A stretch of 64,000 nt of DNA from Mucilaginibacter tolerans. Lineage in GTDB: Bacteria; Bacteroidota; Bacteroidia; Sphingobacteriales; Sphingobacteriaceae. Shown in pieces: positions 18,155 through 25,148 of the stretch. The DNA is taken from assembly GCF_030519375.1 (NCBI RefSeq), contig NZ_JAUMKB010000005.1, positions 186,001 through 250,000 on the forward strand, read 5' to 3'. Below the pieces are notes generated by a model, which saw only the letters and a list, made by a program, of their open reading frames with translations, had not been told where the DNA came from and made no database searches. A program made the translations under genes and the position numbers. How positions within the stretch are numbered: position 1 is the stretch's first letter; the number at the start of each line of letters is the position of its first letter.

Positions 18155-18349
18155 ATGAAAAACATTAGTAAATTAACTTTAGCCGTCCTGATTACCGGTT
18201 CATTTGCCGCTTGTAAAGGCACCCATTCAACCAGCACTACCGATACCACCAAGGTAGTCGATTCAACTAAAACAACCGTGGTTGATACAACCAAAAAAGC
18301 TCCGATGACAACAGATACAACTAAAAAGGATACGACCAAAAAGCCGTAA
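18155..18349 (+). CDS. Small Thr/Lys-rich lipoprotein 1 of a tandem array
   Basis: 64 residues. Signal peptide with lipobox GSFAAC; the lipidated residue would be Cys20. The mature part is a low-complexity run of D-T-T-K and D-S-T-K units ending TTKKP. No enzyme motif. It is divergent from the sigma factor gene and paralogous to the next three genes. Its upstream region has only a degraded version of the shared promoter element (CCGTTAT, 15 bp, ATACCATT near 18091-18119), so its regulation may differ. Confidence 0.75.
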   Translation: MKNISKLTLAVLITGSFAACKGTHSTSTTDTTKVVDSTKTTVVDTTKKAPMTTDTTKKDTTKKP

Positions 18350-18378
18350 TGTTTGAGCTATTAATTCTGTTCGATCGT

Positions 18379-18412
18379 AAAAGGTAACCCGTTTCTGGGC
18401 TGCCTTTTTTTA
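18379..18412 (+). terminator. Terminator of lipoprotein gene 1
   Basis: GG-taa-CCC and GGG-ctg-CC pair with a 3x3 internal loop (18383-18404), followed by a T-run. Part of this stem (GGTAACCC) is also the complement of the array's promoter -35 element. Confidence 0.6.
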
Positions 18413-18424
18413 TATTTTTTTGCC

Positions 18425-18455
18425 GGGTTACCTTTCCTGATTTTGCTGTATCAAT
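18425..18455 (+). promoter_or_regulatory. Shared promoter element, copy before lipoprotein 2
   Basis: GGGTTAC at 18425-18431, 16 bp, GTATCAAT at 18448-18455. The predicted start of transcription is about 18 nt before the ATG at 18478. Confidence 0.7.
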
Positions 18456-18477
18456 GCAAAACTTTAAACATTAAATC

Positions 18478-18684
18478 ATGAAAACATCATTAAAAATCGG
18501 GGTACTGGCAGTGGCATTTATGTTCTCAATTTCCTCATGTTCATCATGCGTGAGTAAAAACAAAAGCGGCTCGGAAGAAAAAATAGACACTCCTAAAACG
18601 ACAATCGATACGACCCAAAAAACAATAGATACAACCGGCAGAGCCGGGAGAGAACCGGTAAAGAAAGATAGTTTGAAAAAATAG
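18478..18684 (+). CDS. Small Thr/Lys-rich lipoprotein 2 of a tandem array
   Basis: 68 residues. Signal peptide with lipobox-like FSISSC (Cys21) and a second Cys three residues on. The mature part is hydrophilic with DTTQKTIDTT units and ends KKDSLKK. It is the most divergent of the four paralogues. It has its own upstream GGGTTAC/GTATC element and its own terminator. Confidence 0.75.
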   Translation: MKTSLKIGVLAVAFMFSISSCSSCVSKNKSGSEEKIDTPKTTIDTTQKTIDTTGRAGREPVKKDSLKK

Positions 18685-18713
18685 CAACCAATTTAAATAC
18701 GTGTTATAGTTTG

Positions 18714-18749
18714 GGGGTGGTTCCACAGCAGCGGGCTGCCCCTTTTTAT
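18714..18749 (+). terminator. Terminator of lipoprotein gene 2
   Basis: GGGGTGG (18714-18720) pairs with CTGCCCC (18736-18742), with two wobble pairs, followed by five T residues. Confidence 0.7.
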
Positions 18750-18808
18750 TGTTACCCCGGATATTTTATCAATCTGACAAATAATTTAATATTTTTTTAA
18801 AAAATGTA

Positions 18809-18838
18809 GGGTTACCTTTTCTGATTTGCTGTATTAAT
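18809..18838 (+). promoter_or_regulatory. Shared promoter element, copy before lipoprotein 3
   Basis: GGGTTAC at 18809-18815, 15 bp, GTATTAAT at 18831-18838. The ATG is 54 bp after the start of the element, as in copy 2 (53 bp). Confidence 0.72.
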
Positions 18839-18862
18839 GCTAAACATTAAACAAACTTTAAC

Positions 18863-19063
18863 ATGAAAAATTCGTTCAAAATTGGTTTCTTAGCTCTTGC
18901 TATCGCTGTTTCTGCTGCTGCTTGCAAAGGTAGCTCATCTGCTTCATCTGCTGACTCAGCTAAAGCTGATACTGCAAAACCTGCTGCTGTAGATACTGCT
19001 AAAAAAGACACTACTAAAGCTGCTGTTGACACTGCAAAAAAAGACACTACTAAAAAGAAATAA
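18863..19063 (+). CDS. Small Ala/Thr/Lys-rich lipoprotein 3 of a tandem array
   Basis: 66 residues. Signal peptide MKNSFKIGFLALAIAVSAAAC with lipobox Cys21. The mature part is built of D-T/S-A/T-K units (ADSAK, ADTAK, VDTAKKDTTK twice) and ends TTKKK. Codon use is strongly biased (nearly all Ala as GCT, Thr as ACT), as in abundantly expressed proteins. The first 23 residues are identical to lipoprotein 4. The terminal lysines recall peptidoglycan-linked lipoproteins, but no such link is shown. Confidence 0.8.
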   Translation: MKNSFKIGFLALAIAVSAAACKGSSSASSADSAKADTAKPAAVDTAKKDTTKAAVDTAKKDTTKKK

Positions 19064-19071
19064 TTTCTGAA

Positions 19072-19115
19072 CAGTACTAATTCATTTTAGTTTCTGTACT
19101 GATTATTAGTTTTTT
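19072..19115 (+). terminator. Terminator of lipoprotein gene 3
   Basis: CAGTAC (19072-19077) can pair with GTACTG (19096-19101), or ACTAAT with ATTAGT just before a run of T residues at 19110-19115. Confidence 0.5.
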
Positions 19116-19156
19116 ATACTTTTTTTGAAGGTAATCTATAATTTTTTGAAAATTAC

Positions 19157-19186
19157 GGGTTACCTTTTTTCATTTATGGTATTAAT
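19157..19186 (+). promoter_or_regulatory. Shared promoter element, copy before lipoprotein 4
   Basis: GGGTTAC at 19157-19163, 15 bp, GTATTAAT at 19179-19186, 67 bp before the ATG at 19224. Confidence 0.72.
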
Positions 19187-19223
19187 AGGCAAAACTATTA
19201 ATCACTTATTTAAAAAAACTAAA

Positions 19224-19448
19224 ATGAAAAATTCATTCAAAATCGGTTTCTTAGCTTTAGCTATCGCTGTTTCTGCTGCTGCTTGTAAAGGTAAAGGTGG
19301 TTCAGGATCTGCTGACTCTGCTAAGATGGCTGACTCAGCGAAAATGGCTGACTCAGCGAAAATGGCTACAGACACTGCTAAAAAAGACACTAGCAAAATG
19401 AAAATGTCTGCTGACACCACTAAAAAAGACACTACTAAAAAGAAATAA
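19224..19448 (+). CDS. Small Ala/Thr/Lys-rich lipoprotein 4 of a tandem array
   Basis: 74 residues. The start at 19224 is chosen because it begins the same signal peptide as lipoprotein 3; the frame extends to 19125 but that would place the start before the promoter element. Lipobox SAAAC, Cys21. The mature part holds three tandem ADSAKM repeats (two encoded by identical 18-bp units) and then DTAKKDTSK and DTTKKDTTKKK. Codon bias is strong. It is followed by a strong terminator. Confidence 0.8.
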   Translation: MKNSFKIGFLALAIAVSAAACKGKGGSGSADSAKMADSAKMADSAKMATDTAKKDTSKMKMSADTTKKDTTKKK

Positions 19449-19466
19449 TCCTTTTTAGTTTGAAAA

Positions 19467-19508
19467 AGAAAGCGCTCCCGGGTTTGCCAGGGGGCGCTTT
19501 TGTTTTTA
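19467..19508. terminator. Strong bidirectional terminator
   Basis: AAGCGCTCCC (19470-19479) pairs with GGGGGCGCTT (19490-19499) with one mismatch, followed by TTTGTTTTT. It serves the lipoprotein array on the plus strand and overlaps the end of the small minus-strand gene at 19506. Confidence 0.85.
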
Positions 19509-19670
19509 CTTCCTGGTGAACAAAGAGATAATCCAGATAATGATGATCACGACCACCAGTATCGCGATCACCCCAACTGCCACCCCCGCTTTAAATATGC
19601 CCGTAATAACCGAGCAGCTGCTTAGGGCAAATAATACCATTGTCAGCAGCAATAAGTTTAGCTTTTTCAT
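19506..19670 (-). CDS. Tiny lipoprotein with one membrane helix, 54 aa
   Basis: Short gene: signal segment MKKLNLLLLTMVLFALSSC with lipobox Cys19, then SVITGIFKAGVAVG and a long hydrophobic stretch (about residues 28-48) ending SLFTRK. This C-S-V-I-x-G-I-F-K-A-G pattern recurs in small Bacteroidota proteins that databases often label phosphatidate cytidylyltransferase by error; it has no enzymatic domain. It faces the lipoprotein array and shares its terminator. Confidence 0.75.
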   Translation of the reverse strand: MKKLNLLLLTMVLFALSSCSVITGIFKAGVAVGVIAILVVVIIIIWIISLFTRK

Positions 19671-19821
19671 AGATAGATTTGTTCTGATAATTACAAATGA
19701 AGTTGCTTTAAAGTTTGGTTAGACTGGTGATATCCATTTTATTGGTTTGAATCTTTATAGCTACCACCACTAATACAATCCACAAACAAAATCCCTAAAT
19801 TGCCCCCGCATATTACCATCA

Positions 19822-21321
19822 ATGAATACTGCTTTACTATCCGTTAATCATGCTTCCCTTAAACTGGGTAATACGTTGGTTTTTTCAGATCTGAACTTTA
19901 TTATAAATCGTGGCGAGCATTGGGCGGTCGTTGGTGAAAGCGGATCTGGTAAAAGCGCATTATTACAAACCATTGCGGGCAAGCTCCATATTTCTGCGGG
20001 CGATATCCAATATAATTTTCATGAAGATTATTTGAAGGAGCATCGTTCCGGCCAGGCACACCTTACATTTCATAAACTAATAGGCTTTGTTGAACAACGA
20101 CACCATTTCCGAAACTTGTCAAACATCAGCGATTTTTATTATCAGCAGCGTTATAACTCATCTGATTCGGAAGACGCTTTGACAGTTGAGGAATACCTGG
20201 GTGCAATCAAACATTACTCAGAGACTATCGGCTATTGGGATTTGCCAAGAGTATTGCAAAGGCTTAATTTGAATGCTTTAAGATCCAAGCAACTGATCAA
20301 ATTATCTAACGGCGAAACCAAACGCCTTTTGATCGCGGCAGCGTTGATAAAAAACCCGTTGATATTGCTGTTAGATAATCCATTAACAGGGCTCGATGTA
20401 CAGACCCGTGCAGAGTTTAATCAGATCATTGCTGCTATTATTTCATCAGGGATATCAGTCATTATGGCGACATCGCCTTTTGAGATCCCGGACGCTATAA
20501 CCCATGTAGCTGTACTTAAAGATGGGCTTATAAACCAACAAGTACCAGCAAAAGAGTTTGATGCATCTTGCTTTGCTCAGGTCGACAAGGGCAAACTGGA
20601 TTTGGAAGAATTATCGGCGCTCTTAAATATGACCACTATCCCATCCTACGAATGGATAGTGAGAATGAACAACATCAACATTACCTATAGCGAAAAGGAA
20701 ATTCTGAAAAATATAGACTGGCAGATCAAACAAGGAGACCGATGGGCGTTATTAGGACCAAACGGTGCTGGCAAATCCACCTTGTTGAGTCTGGTTAATG
20801 CGGATAACCCGCAAGCGTATGCCAACGATATTATTCTTTTCGACCGCAAACGCGGCACAGGTGAAAGCATCTGGGATATTAAAAGTAAAACCGGTTTTAT
20901 ATCACCTGAACTATACCAATATTTCCCCACAGATAACAGTTGCCTGCAGGTGATCGAATCGGGTTTTTATGATACGATGGGATTATTTCGTCCGAGCGAT
21001 CCGAAAAAATCGGCAATTGCTTTGCGATGGATGAAAGCTTTGGAGATCGACCGTTATGCTCGGGTGTTATTGAAAAACATTCCCGCAAGTGTCCAAAGGC
21101 TATGCTTACTGGCTCGTGCACTCATTAAAAATCCAACGCTGTTGATATTCGACGAGCCCTGCCAGGGAATGGACCTGCACCAGCAATTGCATTTTAAAAT
21201 GCTGGTTGATACTATTTGCGAACTGAGTAATGTCACGCTGATCTACGTAACCCATTACCAAAACGAAATACCGGATAGTGTGGATAAGGTGCTGCGATTG
21301 GATAAGGGAAAAGTAGTTTGA
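19822..21321 (+). CDS. Duplicated-ATPase ABC protein (ModF-like)
   Basis: 499 residues with two ABC ATPase domains in one chain and no membrane part. Domain 1: Walker A GESGSGKS (38-45), signature LSNGE, and Walker B ending LLLDNP, where Asn replaces the catalytic Glu. Domain 2: Walker A GPNGAGKS (312-319), a degenerate signature region (NIPASVQR in place of LSGGQ) and an intact Walker B LLIFDEP. So only the composite site made of domain 2 Walker motifs and domain 1 signature is canonical. It resembles ModF of E. coli, whose role is poorly defined. A periodic inverted repeat begins at its stop codon. Confidence 0.87.
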   Translation: MNTALLSVNHASLKLGNTLVFSDLNFIINRGEHWAVVGESGSGKSALLQTIAGKLHISAGDIQYNFHEDYLKEHRSGQAHLTFHKLIGFVEQRHHFRNLSNISDFYYQQRYNSSDSEDALTVEEYLGAIKHYSETIGYWDLPRVLQRLNLNALRSKQLIKLSNGETKRLLIAAALIKNPLILLLDNPLTGLDVQTRAEFNQIIAAIISSGISVIMATSPFEIPDAITHVAVLKDGLINQQVPAKEFDASCFAQVDKGKLDLEELSALLNMTTIPSYEWIVRMNNINITYSEKEILKNIDWQIKQGDRWALLGPNGAGKSTLLSLVNADNPQAYANDIILFDRKRGTGESIWDIKSKTGFISPELYQYFPTDNSCLQVIESGFYDTMGLFRPSDPKKSAIALRWMKALEIDRYARVLLKNIPASVQRLCLLARALIKNPTLLIFDEPCQGMDLHQQLHFKMLVDTICELSNVTLIYVTHYQNEIPDSVDKVLRLDKGKVV

Positions 21322-21404
21322 ATACGATCATAGGATTGATAAGATTATCATGATTTTGCAACAAGATCATCCTGTCAATCGCTTAATCTGTTTAATCGTA
21401 TTCA
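21319..21404. repeat. Periodic inverted repeat, locus D (GAT iterations)
   Basis: TGAATACGAT (21319-21328, including the TGA stop of the ABC gene) is perfectly inverted as ATCGTATTCA (21395-21404). In each arm GAT recurs about every 8-9 bp at matching offsets (4, 12/13, 21 and 30 from the TAC). The arms can form a long imperfect hairpin just upstream of the mqnC promoter. Confidence 0.7.
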
Positions 21405-21423
21405 CCTTTCCCCTCCTACTTTG

Positions 21424-21431
21424 TATCTTTG
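21424..21431 (+). promoter_or_regulatory. -7 promoter box of mqnC
   Basis: TATCTTTG is a perfect TAnnTTTG match ending 5 bases before the ATG at 21437. It supports that start over the one at 21350 and predicts a very short leader. Confidence 0.55.
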
Positions 21432-21436
21432 CTACC

Positions 21437-22561
21437 ATGAATACAGCCGATCTGCTGCAACGCGCGTCGAATTTTGATTTCCTAAGTATTGAGGAAGGCG
21501 TTCATTTATATCATCATGCTCCAACTTCTGAGCTGATGTTTGTGGCTAACGAACTGCGTAAAAAGCAGGTTCCGCATGGTAAAGTTACCTGGCAGATAGA
21601 CCGGAATGTGAACACCACCAATGTTTGCATCGCCAACTGCAAGTTTTGCAATTTCTTCCGTCGTCCAGGGCATGAGGATAGCTATATCACAGATATAGAA
21701 ACCTATAAAATAAAGATCGAGGAAACTTTCCGTTATGGAGGCGATCAGCTGTTACTTCAGGGAGGACATCACCCTGATCTTGGATTAAAATTCTATGCTG
21801 GTCTGTTCAGGCAGCTAAAAGAATTATATCCCACCTTAAAATTACATTCATTAGGTCCGCCGGAGATTGCTCATGTGGCAAAGCTGGAGAATATGAACCA
21901 TATTGATGTACTCAGTGAACTAAAAGCAGCCGGTCTCGATTCGCTGCCCGGTGCTGGTGCAGAGATATTGAATGACCGTGTGCGTCGCTTAATTTCCAAA
22001 GGCAAATGTGGTGGTAAAGAATGGCTGGATGTGATGCGTGCCGCCCATAAGATCAACCTGCCAACTTCGGCTACCATGATGTTCGGTCATATTGAAACTA
22101 TCGAAGAACGGTTTGAACACCTGGCTTGGATACGCGAAGTCCAGGCTGAAAAACCTGAGGGTCATTACGGGTTTATTGCCTTTATACCGTGGCCATTCCA
22201 GGATGATGGTACTTTATTGCGTAAAGTTCGCGGCATAACCAGCAATGTCTCGGGTGATGAATATATCCGCATGATTGCACTAAGCCGCATCATGCTACCG
22301 AATGTCAAAAATATACAGGCATCGTGGCTTACAGTAGGTAAACAAGTGGCCCAGATATGCCTCCATGCCGGTGCCAACGACTTTGGCTCCATCATGATCG
22401 AGGAAAACGTAGTATCCGCTGCAGGTGCACCACATCGTTTTACGGCCAAAGGCATTCAGGATTCTATCAGAGAAGCAGGTTTCGTGCCGCAATTGCGTAC
22501 CCAAAAATATGAGTGGCGTGAAATCCCCGCGCAAATAGAAGAACAGGTTATTAACTATTAA
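21437..22561 (+). CDS. mqnC: Cyclic dehypoxanthinyl futalosine synthase
   Basis: 374-residue radical SAM enzyme of the futalosine route to menaquinone, which cyclises dehypoxanthine futalosine. The 4Fe-4S motif is CIANCKFCNFF (CxxxCxxC), followed by GGDQLLLQGGHHP, SLGPPEI, DSLPGAGAEIL and SATMMFGHIE, all typical of MqnC. The start at 21437 follows a -7 box; the frame is open to 21350, but the extra residues lie within the preceding inverted repeat. Menaquinone is the electron acceptor of the Complex I also encoded in this window. Confidence 0.95.
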   Translation: MNTADLLQRASNFDFLSIEEGVHLYHHAPTSELMFVANELRKKQVPHGKVTWQIDRNVNTTNVCIANCKFCNFFRRPGHEDSYITDIETYKIKIEETFRYGGDQLLLQGGHHPDLGLKFYAGLFRQLKELYPTLKLHSLGPPEIAHVAKLENMNHIDVLSELKAAGLDSLPGAGAEILNDRVRRLISKGKCGGKEWLDVMRAAHKINLPTSATMMFGHIETIEERFEHLAWIREVQAEKPEGHYGFIAFIPWPFQDDGTLLRKVRGITSNVSGDEYIRMIALSRIMLPNVKNIQASWLTVGKQVAQICLHAGANDFGSIMIEENVVSAAGAPHRFTAKGIQDSIREAGFVPQLRTQKYEWREIPAQIEEQVINY

Positions 22562-22995
22562 TTACGAACAGAGCCGGGAGTCAAGAATCAAGAGACAGAA
22601 AAGGCCCAGCTTTTCACTGACAAAATACTAGTCTTGGATCTTGTATCTTAGTTCTTGAGTCTAAAAAGAAAGGCCGGTTACTCTCGCAGTTTCCGGCCTC
22701 TACATCTACCTATGAAAAACAGCCCTTTGTGGGGGTCGCATAATATAAGCCAAATCTTGTGCCACATTTTAGTAAGTCTGCTTTTTGCTATAAAATAAGT
22801 TAACCATTACTTTATTTATTAATTGACTGTGGAATTAATTTCCACCACGTATTGCATTTTTTTCCTCAATGTTTGCTTTTCCATCAAAAATTTTCCCCAA
22901 TTGTGAAAATCTATCCGGAATAAGTTTATGAGGCATTAACTATCTGCACTAAACATATCTTTTTGCATATTTGAATTTTAAAGAGTAACTAATAA
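22562..22995. other. 434-bp gap between mqnC and scpB
   Basis: It holds the periodic inverted repeat B (22579-22662), a 7-bp hairpin AGGCCGG/CCGGCCT (22671-22677 and 22693-22699), a 28-codon reading frame at 22712-22798 and an AT-rich stretch leading to scpB. No tRNA or known RNA motif is seen. The hairpin is followed by T-rich sequence only on the minus strand, where no gene precedes it. Confidence 0.5.
22579..22662. repeat. Periodic inverted repeat, locus B (CAAGA iterations)
   Basis: The left arm (22579-22600) reads AGTCAAGA-ATCAAGAG-ACAGAAAA. The right arm (22628-22662), read on the minus strand, reads ACTCAAG-AACTAAG-ATACAAG-ATCCAAG-ACTAG, a clear heptad rhythm. TCAAGAA (22581-22587) is inverted as TTCTTGA (22652-22658). 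It starts 18 bp after the mqnC stop. Confidence 0.7.
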
Positions 22996-23556
22996 ATGGA
23001 GAATCCCGAACTATATATCGAAGCACTCATTTTTTCTTCTGAACAAAGTATCCGGCTTGAAGAGATTATGTACTGCCTTCAATCAGCATTTGAGCGTGAT
23101 TTTTCCAAAGAAGAGGTTATACTGAACCTGGATAAAATTATAAAGAAATACCAGGACGATAATTTCGCAATCGAATTGGTTCATATCTCGAATGGATACC
23201 AATTCCTCACCAAAAAGCAATATCACCCCGTTATCAGCTTGTTGCAATTACAGCGTTCAAAAAAGAAGCTGAGCCCGGCTGCATTAGAAACTCTGGCTAT
23301 CATTGCCTACAAGCAATCGGTAACCAAACTGGAGATAGAACAGATACGCGGAGTTAACAGCGAATACTCTATTCAAAAGTTGTTGGAAAAGGAATTGATT
23401 ACCATAGTTGGGAAGTCTGATACCGTCGGCAGGCCTATTTTATATAGCACAAGTCAACAATTTATGGATTACTTTGGTATAAATGACCTGAACGAATTAC
23501 CTCAAATAAAAGAGTTTACAGATAGCTCCACTTCAATAGGCGAACAAATAGAATAA
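22996..23556 (+). CDS. scpB: Segregation and condensation protein B
   Basis: 186-residue kleisin-associated subunit of the SMC-ScpAB condensin. Two winged-helix domains; the conserved second-domain motif KLSPAALETLAIIAYKQSVTKLEIEQIRGVNSE-like region lies near residues 93-126, followed by a GR-P-x-L-Y-x-T segment (VGRPILYSTSQQFMDYFG). Length is normal. scpA is not in the window. Confidence 0.93.
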   Translation: MENPELYIEALIFSSEQSIRLEEIMYCLQSAFERDFSKEEVILNLDKIIKKYQDDNFAIELVHISNGYQFLTKKQYHPVISLLQLQRSKKKLSPAALETLAIIAYKQSVTKLEIEQIRGVNSEYSIQKLLEKELITIVGKSDTVGRPILYSTSQQFMDYFGINDLNELPQIKEFTDSSTSIGEQIE

Positions 23557-23691
23557 TTTTTAAATGTATTTTCTTTGAAAATGATTTTAATTATTTTTGA
23601 GATAGCAATTGCAGCAGCCAAAATTGATGGCAATTGCATTTGAATTGATTTAAATTTTTCTTGATTAATATTTTTTAAACAGATCGTCGCA

Positions 23692-23892
23692 ATGGGAACG
23701 CCAAAAAAACCAGTTAAAAAAACGACCGCTCCGAAAAGCCCGGCCGCTAAGAAACCGGATGGCAAGTCATCTGATTTGCCTGCGAAAAAAAGGATTATAG
23801 ATGATGATGACGATGAAGATTTTGATATGCCTCTTGACGACCTTGGAAGATATGAATCTTTTGAGGGGTACGATGAAGACGACGATTATTAA
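23692..23892 (+). CDS. Small bipolar protein: basic N-terminus, acidic C-terminus, 66 aa
   Basis: Residues 1-34 are rich in Lys, Pro and Ala (KKPVKKTTAPKSPAAKKP); residues 36-66 are rich in Asp, Glu and aromatic residues with a run of five Asp. It is probably disordered and could bind nucleic acid or a basic partner. It lies 135 bp after scpB on the same strand and is followed by its own terminator. Family unknown to me. Confidence 0.65.
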   Translation: MGTPKKPVKKTTAPKSPAAKKPDGKSSDLPAKKRIIDDDDDEDFDMPLDDLGRYESFEGYDEDDDY

Positions 23893-23927
23893 TAATTAAT
23901 AGCTATTTTTGAGCATATTAAATTGAG

Positions 23928-23957
23928 AGCATTCAGAATTAATCTGGATGCTTTTTT
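23928..23957 (+). terminator. Intrinsic terminator
   Basis: AGCATTCAGA (23928-23937) pairs with TCTGGATGCT (23943-23952), one mismatch, 5-nt loop, followed by TTTTTA. It overlaps an ATG at 23948, which rules that codon out as a start for the next gene. Confidence 0.85.
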
Positions 23958-23980
23958 ATATGCATATTTCATCGGCCAGC

Positions 23981-25102
23981 ATGAAAATTATTGAGGTTAA
24001 GACAAAAACAGATAAAAAAGCATTTTTAGACGTAGCCCGGATAATTTACAAAGATGATAAAAACTGGATATGTCCCCTGGATAATGATATAGAAGCAGTA
24101 TTTGACCCGGAGAAAAACCCTTTCTTTAAGCATGGCCAATGCACGCGCTGGATCCTGACGGATGACAATGGCCATCTGATCGGGCGCGTTGCAGCATTCA
24201 TTAACGAAAAAAAAGCATATAACTACGAGCAGCCCACAGGCGGCATGGGCTTTTTTGAGTCTATTAATAATGAGAACGCTGCATTCCTGCTATTTGACAC
24301 CGCAAAGGATTGGCTTAAAGCGCGCGGCATGAAAGCTATGGACGGCCCCATCAATTTTGGTGAAAACGATAATTTTTGGGGATTGCTTGCCGACGGCTTT
24401 GTACCTCCCTCTTATGGAATGAATTATAACCCGCAGTATTATCTTAGTTTCTTTGAAAAATATGGTTTTAAAACTCAATATGAGCAGATTACTAACCATG
24501 TAGATGCCCACAAACCTTTTCCTGAAAGATTTACAAAAATCGCCGAATGGGTGGCCCAAAAGCCTGGTTATGAATTCAAACACCTGAAAGCATCGCAAAT
24601 AGAAAAGTTTGCGGAAGACTTTATGGAAATCTATAACGATGGCTGGAAAGACTTTGAAAATTTTGTGCCGATCGTCAAAGCGACCATACTGGAAAGTTTC
24701 AGGAAGATGAAACCTTTGATGGATGAAAATCTGATCTGGTTTGCTTACGTAAACGGAGAACCAGCTTCATTTGTGGTGATCTTACCTGACGCCAACCAGA
24801 TGATCAAAGGATTGAATGGCAAGCTTAACCTTTTAGGGAAACTCAAATTTCTGTACAATAAATGGAAGGGAGTAAAAAGAATGCGGGCTATTGTAATGGG
24901 TACCAAGCAAAAGTACCAGAAGCATGGTTTGGAGTCGGGTTTGTTTATTAAATTGAAAGAATATGTACTGCCTTTGAAGCAATATGATGAACTGGAGTTA
25001 TCATGGGTAGGTGATTTTAACGACAAAATGATAGCCCTCCACCATAGTATGGGTGGCGTATTTGGGAAGAAACATTTAACGATGCGGTATATTTTTGGTT
25101 AG
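23981..25102 (+). CDS. GNAT-fold protein of the YghO-like type
   Basis: 373 residues. The ATG at 23981 is used because the upstream ATG lies inside a terminator. The N-terminal DVARIIYKDDKNWICPLDNDIEAVFDPEKNPFF and RWILTDDNGHLIGRVAAFIN are typical of a two-domain acetyltransferase-like family; a second GNAT-like lobe lies in the C-terminal half (AFVNGEPASFVVILPD-like and RAIVMGTKQKYQKHGLESGLF). Cytosolic; substrate unknown. Confidence 0.75.
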   Translation: MKIIEVKTKTDKKAFLDVARIIYKDDKNWICPLDNDIEAVFDPEKNPFFKHGQCTRWILTDDNGHLIGRVAAFINEKKAYNYEQPTGGMGFFESINNENAAFLLFDTAKDWLKARGMKAMDGPINFGENDNFWGLLADGFVPPSYGMNYNPQYYLSFFEKYGFKTQYEQITNHVDAHKPFPERFTKIAEWVAQKPGYEFKHLKASQIEKFAEDFMEIYNDGWKDFENFVPIVKATILESFRKMKPLMDENLIWFAYVNGEPASFVVILPDANQMIKGLNGKLNLLGKLKFLYNKWKGVKRMRAIVMGTKQKYQKHGLESGLFIKLKEYVLPLKQYDELELSWVGDFNDKMIALHHSMGGVFGKKHLTMRYIFG

Positions 25103-25120
25103 GCCAGGCAAGTAGGGTTA

Positions 25121-25148
25121 AGCTGCTGCAACTTATGCAGTAGCTTTT
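25121..25148 (+). terminator. Terminator overlapping the end of the convergent XRE gene
   Basis: AGCTGCTGCA (25121-25130) pairs with TGCAGTAGCT (25135-25144), one mismatch, 4-nt loop, followed by TTTT. It serves the plus-strand GNAT-fold gene and includes the stop codon of the minus-strand regulator. Confidence 0.75.
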
